Below are positions 56,092 to 62,217 of a stretch of 64,000 nt of DNA, piece by piece. Source of the stretch: UBA1413 sp964552955. Lineage in GTDB: Bacteria > Bacteroidota > Bacteroidia > Bacteroidales > Prolixibacteraceae. Location of the stretch: the NCBI GenBank assembly GCA_964552955.1, contig CAZKIU010000011.1, positions 1-64,000 of the forward strand, in the 5' to 3' direction. A model generated the notes under the pieces. It was not told the origin of the DNA and did no database searches. It saw only the letters and a program-made list of their open reading frames with translations. The position numbers and the translations under genes were made by a program. Within the stretch, counting starts at the first letter, position 1. Each line of letters begins with the position of its first letter.

Positions 56092-56937
56092 TTAGTTTAA
56101 GATAAAGCCCAGTTTAATGGTGAGCCGGTTGTAGTCTACATCGATCCGGTAGTCATCTTCGGTTTTGTAGTGGAGCCGGTGGAAGCGGTAGCCAAAGGAG
56201 AGGCTGGTGCCGAAGCCAGTGGCGGAGTTTTTCATGATTCCGAAGGAGGGGTTGAAGAGGAAACCTCCCTGAGCATCCATTTTCGTATTATAGGTCGGGC
56301 GGTAACCCGGCCAGATAGTGTTGGAATAGATATAGTCAGGAACCACCCTTTGGTAAAGGGTCCGGGAGTCCTCGATGGCCACCTGGTAGCCTCCCTGGAC
56401 CATGGCAAAAGGGGAGAGGCGTGCACTGCGGAGGCGATACATCAGGTTAACCGTCAGGGGCATGTAGGTCTCGTTCAGGAATTCGGCTCCCAGGCCCACC
56501 CCCGCGGAGAGATTGCCGCGAATGATCCTGTTCAGGGAGGTCCCGAAGACCAGGGGAGCTTCCCGGCTGTTCTCTTTGCTCCCGGCCAGCACGCCAATCT
56601 CGGTATGGTTGAACCAGCGAGAGGGAGGAATCACAGAGGCCAGGTTTTTCTCAGTTTCTGTGGCATCAGTAAAGACATACGGCGGCCTCTTGGTCGTGAT
56701 TTTCTCAATTTCTGCGGCATCAAAAATCCGGACACTGTGGTCGGAGGTCACCCTGATTTTCTCCATGGAGGAGGAATAGACGTATCGGCCTTTGAGGACA
56801 CTTCCATCCTTGAGATGGATGTAGCCGCGCTGGCTGCGAACCGGAGTGGTGTTGACTTCGTACTGGGCTGAGACTTCGGCACAAGGAAGAAGAAGCAGGG
56901 CAAAGAACCCCAGTAGAGTCCAAACAATTCTCTTCAT
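56092..56937 (-). CDS. Exported protein with N-terminal beta domain and barrel-like C-terminus
   Basis: A 281-residue protein of unknown function. Signal peptide MKRIVWTLLGFFALLLLPCA, then a short domain (about residues 35-85: GYIHLKDGSVLKGRYVYS, later FDAAEIEKITTK), which reads like a small beta module seen at the start of Bacteroidota secreted proteins. The C-terminal 180 residues alternate as in outer-membrane barrels (FGTSLSFGYRFHRLHYK, ending LGFILN). It is first of the three-gene envelope operon. No exact promoter box is found in 56938-57181. Confidence 0.6.
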   Translation of the reverse strand: MKRIVWTLLGFFALLLLPCAEVSAQYEVNTTPVRSQRGYIHLKDGSVLKGRYVYSSSMEKIRVTSDHSVRIFDAAEIEKITTKRPPYVFTDATETEKNLASVIPPSRWFNHTEIGVLAGSKENSREAPLVFGTSLNRIIRGNLSAGVGLGAEFLNETYMPLTVNLMYRLRSARLSPFAMVQGGYQVAIEDSRTLYQRVVPDYIYSNTIWPGYRPTYNTKMDAQGGFLFNPSFGIMKNSATGFGTSLSFGYRFHRLHYKTEDDYRIDVDYNRLTIKLGFILN

Positions 56938-57181
56938 GATTATTGGTTTTTCATATTGATGGAAACAGTGCCCCAAAGGTTGCGTGGGGAGTAAACTTTT
57001 TTTATCATAAGGCGTAGCTCCTGAGGGGTGATCTTGCAAAGGCCGCTTTATTCCATGAGCCGTTGTATCCCATGGCACTGACAGGATAACAGTGAAGAAT
57101 GGTGGCTGCCGTTCATGAGGGGGTCGTACTGACAGATTACTACAAACGTGGGTGGGTTTTTCAGGCCATGAAGAAGGGGGA

Positions 57182-58885
57182 TCAGAAATTCCAGGTTACG
57201 CCGGTGTAAAGGGCGGTTTTCCAGGGGCGGAAGTCGACCGCTCCACCGTGGTTCATGGAATGAAGGAAATAGCTGGCCCTGGGTTCCACCGACAGGGAGA
57301 GGTGGTTCCCCAGGGGGCAGATGATGCCGATTCCCATGATCCCGGAGAGGTTGACCGGGGAGATGTCGGCCGTTTTACCCACGTTCTCCCTTTCCGGACC
57401 GTTGTCGGCCCAGACACTGTTTCCCACGACCAGGTTGGTGCTGAGGCCGCTGATGAGTTCCAGGGCCACTGTTTTGTCGATGATGCGGTAGCGTGCGGTG
57501 AGGGGGATTTCCATGAAGTCGAAGACCTGGTAAAAGGTGCCGGGTGACATGATGGCCGTGGTGACGCCGGCAAAGGATTCGGGAAGGGCGATGAAGCCGG
57601 CATTGCTGGGTGTTTTGGAGAAGTTGATGACGCCAGCGGTGCTATTCATGGCCATTTCCCCCCGGTCAAGGGTGACTGTGGTGTTGAAGTATTTCTGGCT
57701 GCTTCCGGCCAGGTTGGCATAGTCATATTTAACATCAGAGGCCAGGAGGTTGCTTAAGTTTTCGGAGGCGTCGCCACTGCGGGAGTAATAGACTCCGCTT
57801 TCAATTTTCCACCGGGAAGAGGCTTTATAGCTCACCGCGATGCCTGCGCCGATGTTGGCCTGGGCATGGCTGGCCGACCGGGTCATGTTACGGGCATACT
57901 CCTGGGAGTGATTCACCGAATAGGAGGCATAAGCCGGGGTCAGCATCATTCCCAGGGTCCAATCCCTTTCGTCGCCATGGCTTGTGTTTTGGTGGCCGGT
58001 GCGTCTTTCATCACCGGCGGCAGCCTGGGCCAGCCATTCGGGCGAAACAGCGGGTTGCAGGGTGACCTGCTTCGGGTGGCTCCTGAGGCGGAGCGCCGCC
58101 GCCCCTGACGCCGCATCGTTCTGCACCCGGCCATCAAGTCTATTCAGAAGGGCCAGGACAGGACGGGGTAGAGGGCCGGCAGGTAAGGGAGGCTCTTCCG
58201 CAGAGGCAAGGAGGGCTCTTTTTTCTCCGGAAAGGGAGGACCCTCCGGTGGCAACACCAGGCTTCCGGGCCCCAGCCCGGCCATTCTTCAGGTCGTCGGA
58301 AGAGGGTATCGTTACTTTCCCGGGATGGGCAGCGTTGCTGCCGGCAGGGGACACAGCCGCGTTGACAGAGGCCTGACCCTCGGTCCCGCGGCGGTTTTCC
58401 ACTGCCTCGGCAGAGAGGTTCTCTGACGCTGGTAGAACGACGGCCGGAGCCGCATTACCTTTCGCTTTAGCATTTTTCGCCACAGCATCCTTCGCCGCAT
58501 TAATATGCGTTGCTGTACCATTCGCCATGGCATCCTTCGCTGCAACGTCCTTCGCCGCAGTACCTTTTGCTGCAATATCTGCTGTAACATCCGTGGCGAT
58601 GGCCCCGGAGGGTTCGCCGGGTGTCGTGCCCGGGGAGGGGGTCAGGGCTGTTTCAGCGAAATCATGAGGTTGGCGCGGATCCTGAAGGACGAGGAGACCG
58701 GTGACCAGGGCTACCAGTAATATGGCAGCGACGGCTGCCCACCGGTACCAGTGAGGCCTCGCCGGCTTCCCGGTCACGGCCAGTTCCGGGGCTATCCGCT
58801 CCCACACCCCAAGTGGCGGATCAGGAGCATAATGTTCCAGCCTGTTGCGGAACTGTTCATCCCATGCCTTGTCGTTCCTGTTCAT
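57182..58885 (-). CDS. Dual-membrane-spanning anti-sigma factor with C-terminal barrel (Dma-like)
   Basis: A 567-residue protein in four parts: a cytoplasmic N-terminus (residues 1-45) with RLEHYAPDPPLGVWERI, the short helix pattern of Bacteroidota anti-sigma proteins; one membrane helix (about 46-67); a long, Ala/Lys-rich then Pro/Ser-rich linker (about 68-305); and a C-terminal barrel domain (about 308-567) ending VTWNF. The layout means it could cross the inner membrane, the periplasm and the outer membrane in one chain, as described for dual-membrane-spanning anti-sigma factors in Bacteroides. Its ATG overlaps the stop of the ECF sigma gene (58882-58885), strongly supporting pairing. Confidence 0.78.
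   Translation of the reverse strand: MNRNDKAWDEQFRNRLEHYAPDPPLGVWERIAPELAVTGKPARPHWYRWAAVAAILLVALVTGLLVLQDPRQPHDFAETALTPSPGTTPGEPSGAIATDVTADIAAKGTAAKDVAAKDAMANGTATHINAAKDAVAKNAKAKGNAAPAVVLPASENLSAEAVENRRGTEGQASVNAAVSPAGSNAAHPGKVTIPSSDDLKNGRAGARKPGVATGGSSLSGEKRALLASAEEPPLPAGPLPRPVLALLNRLDGRVQNDAASGAAALRLRSHPKQVTLQPAVSPEWLAQAAAGDERRTGHQNTSHGDERDWTLGMMLTPAYASYSVNHSQEYARNMTRSASHAQANIGAGIAVSYKASSRWKIESGVYYSRSGDASENLSNLLASDVKYDYANLAGSSQKYFNTTVTLDRGEMAMNSTAGVINFSKTPSNAGFIALPESFAGVTTAIMSPGTFYQVFDFMEIPLTARYRIIDKTVALELISGLSTNLVVGNSVWADNGPERENVGKTADISPVNLSGIMGIGIICPLGNHLSLSVEPRASYFLHSMNHGGAVDFRPWKTALYTGVTWNF
58436..58603 (-). repeat. Degenerate Ala-Lys repeat coding region in the anti-sigma linker
   Basis: Encodes residues about 95-150, where AAKD/AAKG-like units recur (for example AAKGTAAKDVAAKDAMANG). 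At DNA level this is a run of related 12-15 bp units such as GCAACGTCCTTCGCC on the plus strand. It may expand or contract by slippage, altering the length of the periplasmic linker. Confidence 0.7.
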
Positions 58886-59442
58886 ATCTCGTCCCTCCTG
58901 TTTGCCAGGAATTCACTGTATTGTTTCTCCAATTTTGCCCTCAGGATATCCCGGGCCCGTGAAAGGTTCGACCGGGAAGCCCCTTCGGTAATCCCCAGTT
59001 CCTGGCTGATGTCGGTATGCGAATAACCCTCCATGACATACAGGTTGAACACCATCCTGTAGCGTGGCGGCAGCTCCTGGATGACCTTGACCAGCTCCTC
59101 CATGGGGATGTTTCCCAGGGTGACCTCTTCTCCCACTGCTGAATCCAGCTTCCGTTCCTCGTCGACCAGCACGAGCTGCTGCTTCTGCCGGTACCTGTTG
59201 ATACAGATGTTGACCATAATGCGGCGAACCCATCCCTCAAAGGACCCTTCATGACGGAAATCCTTCAGCTTGGTGAAAACCGTCATAAAACCGTCGTGCA
59301 GGTTGTCTTCGGCCTCCTCCTTATCTTTGGCATACCGGAGACAAACCCCGAACATCTGGGGGGCCAGCCGACGGTATAACCGCTCGGAGGCCCGGTGATC
59401 CCCCGAAATGCAAGCTTCCACTATTTCCCTGAAGTCGTCCAA
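58882..59442 (-). CDS. ECF-type RNA polymerase sigma factor
   Basis: A 186-residue sigma-70 family extracytoplasmic-function factor: region 2 (about residues 20-90, LYRRLAPQMFGVCLRYAKDKEEAED) and region 4 (about 125-175, YSHTDISQELGITEGASRSNLSRAR). The start codon is TTG at 59442 with AGAAGGAAG just upstream; a nearby ATG is out of frame. A TACTTTTG box at 59465-59472 (minus strand) supports a short leader. It is co-translated with the anti-sigma barrel gene downstream. Confidence 0.9.
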   Translation of the reverse strand: MDDFREIVEACISGDHRASERLYRRLAPQMFGVCLRYAKDKEEAEDNLHDGFMTVFTKLKDFRHEGSFEGWVRRIMVNICINRYRQKQQLVLVDEERKLDSAVGEEVTLGNIPMEELVKVIQELPPRYRMVFNLYVMEGYSHTDISQELGITEGASRSNLSRARDILRAKLEKQYSEFLANRRDEI

Positions 59443-59464
59443 AGCTTCCTTCTCATTAATCCTT

Positions 59465-59472
59465 CAAAAGTA
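59465..59472 (-). promoter_or_regulatory. -7 promoter box (TACTTTTG) for the sigma/anti-sigma operon
   Basis: Exact TAnnTTTG on the minus strand, 22 nt before the TTG start. It looks like a housekeeping promoter; an ECF-specific autoregulated site is not recognised in 59473-59623. Confidence 0.55.
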
Positions 59473-59623
59473 AAGATAATTACCGGCGGTTCATCTTTAC
59501 TGACCACTCCAGGTCAACATACAGGCCGATCTTAACCCATAGATGAAACAGAGGGGCAAAAGGTTGCGTTATAAAAAAAGATTTTTTGCGCAACACTTTT
59601 CCCGGAATCACGTCTAACAAAAA

Positions 59624-60883
59624 ATGAGGGACAAAAAAATGGTAAAGATGACGACATTTCTGATGGTGATCCTGCTGGCGGGCACGGTGATGTCCTGCCA
59701 GAAGCAGGAGGAGGGGCCCGACGGGCTGAAGGAGCTGCCTGAGAAGTCGGCACAACTGATCAGCGCCGACAATGCTTTCGGGCTGGAGTTGTTCCGGAAG
59801 GTGACAGAAAAGGCCGGGGCCAATGACAATACGATGATCTCGCCACTGAGTATTTCCCTGGCCCTGTCGATGACCTACAACGGGGCAGCCGGAGAGACGA
59901 AGTCTGAAATGGAGCAGGTCCTGAAAATGAGTGGACTGACGACAGAGCAGATCAACGAGGCCCATCGGGCACTGGTCAGGGCTTTAAAGTCGGCCGACCC
60001 TGATGTGATCCTGCAAATCGCGAATGCCATTTATTGCGAGCAAAAATTGGCAGTGAGGGAGGAATTTGTCACGGTCAACAAGAACTATTACGATGCTGAG
60101 GTCCATAAACTCGATTTCACGGCGCCCGATGCGCTGGAGGTGATCAACGGCTGGGTTAACGATAAAACCAGGGGTAAGATTCCCACTATCCTGGATCAGA
60201 TCGATCCCGACCTGCGGATGATCCTCCTGAATGCCGTTTATTTTAATGGAATCTGGAAAAACAAATTTGATCCCAAGGGGACGCATGATCTGCCTTTCCG
60301 GAGGGGGGATGGTTCCAGCCGCGATGTGGAAACCATGAGCCTGGAGACTTCCCTGGAGTATGCTTCCAATGATCTCTTCAGCGCGGTCCACCTGCCTTAT
60401 GGCACCGGCGACTATCAGATGACGGTATTGTTGCCCCACCAGAATAAAACCACAGCCGATCTGATCGGGGTACTGGACCACGAAAAATGGACAGGATGGA
60501 TGAAAACGTTCCAAAAAAAGGATAAGGTGGTGGTGCAAATGCCGCGCTTCAAGTTTGCCTGGGAAATGAAGCTCAACACGATTCTCAATGCCATGGGCAT
60601 GGAAAAGGCGTTTGACCCCTATGGGGCCGATTTCTCAGGGATGACAGGGCAGAAAGATCTTTACATCGGCTATGTGATCCACAAGAGTTATATCGATGTC
60701 AATGAGAATGGCACGGAGGCGGCGGCCGTCACCACCGTGGGCATGTTTACCACCAGCATGCCGGTGGATCCGCCCGAAAAAATCTACTTCACCGTGGACC
60801 GTCCTTTCCTCTTTGCCATCACGGAAAGAAGTACAGGGGCTATCCTCTTTATCGGGGAGATGAATGCCCCGGCTTACCTCTGA
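59624..60883 (+). CDS. Serpin, lipoprotein
   Basis: A 419-residue serine/cysteine-protease inhibitor of the serpin fold. Signal sequence with lipobox VMSC (Cys25), so it should be lipid-anchored. NAIYCEQ, the breach/shutter residues MISPLSISLALSMTYNGAAG and the C-terminal DRPFLFAI are typical. The reactive loop hinge is GTEAAAV (G363 at P15 by the usual numbering), with small residues required for inhibition, which places P1-P1' at Thr377-Ser378. An inhibitory role against elastase-like enzymes is inferred; the target is unknown. Bacteroidota serpins such as miropin of Tannerella are precedents. Confidence 0.93.
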   Translation: MRDKKMVKMTTFLMVILLAGTVMSCQKQEEGPDGLKELPEKSAQLISADNAFGLELFRKVTEKAGANDNTMISPLSISLALSMTYNGAAGETKSEMEQVLKMSGLTTEQINEAHRALVRALKSADPDVILQIANAIYCEQKLAVREEFVTVNKNYYDAEVHKLDFTAPDALEVINGWVNDKTRGKIPTILDQIDPDLRMILLNAVYFNGIWKNKFDPKGTHDLPFRRGDGSSRDVETMSLETSLEYASNDLFSAVHLPYGTGDYQMTVLLPHQNKTTADLIGVLDHEKWTGWMKTFQKKDKVVVQMPRFKFAWEMKLNTILNAMGMEKAFDPYGADFSGMTGQKDLYIGYVIHKSYIDVNENGTEAAAVTTVGMFTTSMPVDPPEKIYFTVDRPFLFAITERSTGAILFIGEMNAPAYL

Positions 60884-60922
60884 AGCTCTTTTTCAGTGGC
60901 TCTTCCGGCTCTCCGGCCTTCA

Positions 60923-61132
60923 GTGGCCCTTTGGCTCTCTCCGGTTCAGTGCGGCTCTCTCCGGCTCTCGGCGGTTCNNNNNNNNNNNNNNNNNNNNNNN
61001 NNNNNNNNNNNNNNNNNNNNNNNNNNNNNNNNNNNNNNNNNNNNNNNNNNNNNNNNNNNNNNNNNNNNNNNNNNNNNGTGGCCCTTTGGCTCTCTCCGGT
61101 TCAGTGCGGCTCTCTCCGGCTCTCGGCGGTTC
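60923..61132 (+). repeat. GC-rich tandem repeat array interrupted by an assembly gap
   Basis: The 55 bases at 60923-60977 are repeated exactly at 61078-61132, on either side of the N run. Inside, units such as GGCTCTCTCCGGTTCAGTGC and GGCTCTCGGCGGTTCAGTGC recur, continuing in degenerate form to about 61180 and starting at about 60893. The true array is probably longer than shown. Nothing else is seen in the 366-bp interval apart from the mltD-like promoter. Confidence 0.85.
60978..61077. other. Assembly gap of 100 N
   Basis: Exactly 100 unknown bases, the usual placeholder for a gap of unknown size. Any frame crossing it is not interpretable. Confidence 0.98.
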
Positions 61133-61219
61133 AGTGCGGCCCCCTGGCTCTCGGCGGTTCAGTGCGGCTCTTTGCAGCCCTTGCCACTGACCTTCCCCCA
61201 TATCCTCGCCGGAAAATAG

Positions 61220-61227
61220 TATCTTTG
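61220..61227 (+). promoter_or_regulatory. -7 promoter box (TATCTTTG) for the MltD-like gene
   Basis: Exact consensus, 22 nt before the ATG at 61250. Confidence 0.65.
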
Positions 61228-61249
61228 GGGATTCAGAAATTCAAATCCC

Positions 61250-62164
61250 ATGAGGACAAATGTAACAGGAGCCATTGCCATAGCCCTGGGGGTGACCTTT
61301 ATCCTGCTCACCACCTGTGGCCACAAGACCGGCGATCAACTGGGAGGAAAGGTGAGTAGCGGCGAGGAGCGGCCCCCCTATTATGCCTCTCCGGAAATCC
61401 CTGATTCCCTCAATTTTATGGGGGAGCGGGTTCCCCTGGAGCGGTTTGAGGTCTTTGAGAATCTCGACCGGGAGATGCTGTCGAACTGTTATTTTCATTC
61501 GCAGACCCTGCGGCTGATCAAGCTGGCGCCGAGGTTCTTCACGATCATCGATCCGATTCTGAAGGAGGAAGGGGTGCCTGCCGATTTCCGTTATCTGGCG
61601 GTGGCCGAGAGTTCCCTGAACCCCAGAGCCTTGTCGCCGGCAGGGGCCGCCGGGATCTGGCAGTTCCTGAAGGGAACGGCGGGTGACTACGGACTGGAGG
61701 TCAACACGGAGGTGGATGAGCGGTATCATTTGGAGAAGGCTACACGGGCGGCCTGCAGCTACCTGCGGAACAGTTACCGCAAGTATGGCAGCTGGGCCCT
61801 GGTAGCCGCTGCCTACAATGCTGGCCCTGCATCGGTCGACCGCCAGATGGAGCGGCAGAAAACCAACGGTTACTTTGACCTCCTGTTGTCCGAAGAGACC
61901 GAAAGATATGTCTACCGCATCCTGAGTTTAAAAATCATCATCGAGAACCCTGAAAAGTATGGATTCCGCGTTAGTGATGAGGAGAAATACCCCCTGCTGA
62001 AAACCCGGAAGACCGAAATCTCCGGTCCTGTGGCAGACCTGGCTGCCTATGCCAATAGCCTGGGCATCACCTATAAAACCCTCAAGTATTACAATCCCTG
62101 GCTGCGCGAAACCCAGCTGACCAATAAAGCGGGAAAGCGCTATCAAATTGAAATTCCTCAGTAA
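61250..62164 (+). CDS. MltD-like lytic transglycosylase, lipoprotein
   Basis: A 304-residue lipoprotein (lipobox LTTC, Cys23). The transglycosylase SLT domain (about residues 95-220) has the catalytic Glu in VAESSLNPRALSPAGAAGIWQF and the later AAAYNAGPASVDR. After it, residues about 250-300 resemble the start of a LysM-like motif (LGITYKTLKYYNPWL), but the chain is shorter than MltD, which has several LysM domains. It should cleave glycan strands at the envelope. uvrA begins 53 bp downstream with its own promoter. Confidence 0.88.
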   Translation: MRTNVTGAIAIALGVTFILLTTCGHKTGDQLGGKVSSGEERPPYYASPEIPDSLNFMGERVPLERFEVFENLDREMLSNCYFHSQTLRLIKLAPRFFTIIDPILKEEGVPADFRYLAVAESSLNPRALSPAGAAGIWQFLKGTAGDYGLEVNTEVDERYHLEKATRAACSYLRNSYRKYGSWALVAAAYNAGPASVDRQMERQKTNGYFDLLLSEETERYVYRILSLKIIIENPEKYGFRVSDEEKYPLLKTRKTEISGPVADLAAYANSLGITYKTLKYYNPWLRETQLTNKAGKRYQIEIPQ

Positions 62165-62171
62165 CAACTGT

Positions 62172-62179
62172 TATCTTTG
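62172..62179 (+). promoter_or_regulatory. -7 promoter box (TATCTTTG) for uvrA
   Basis: Exact consensus just after the transglycosylase stop and 38 nt before the first in-frame ATG of uvrA. Confidence 0.6.
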
Positions 62180-62217
62180 CCGGGTTGTCCACGGGGCATC
62201 TCCTGTGGCCGTCAGAA

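Noticed and set aside
60893..61180. CRISPR array
   Set aside because: The repeats adjoin each other with no unique spacers of constant length, and no cas genes are in the window. The same holds for the repeats at 22778, 37711 and 53974.
60864..61359. Several open frames across the N run
   Set aside because: Unknown bases are read through; no valid coding inference is possible.
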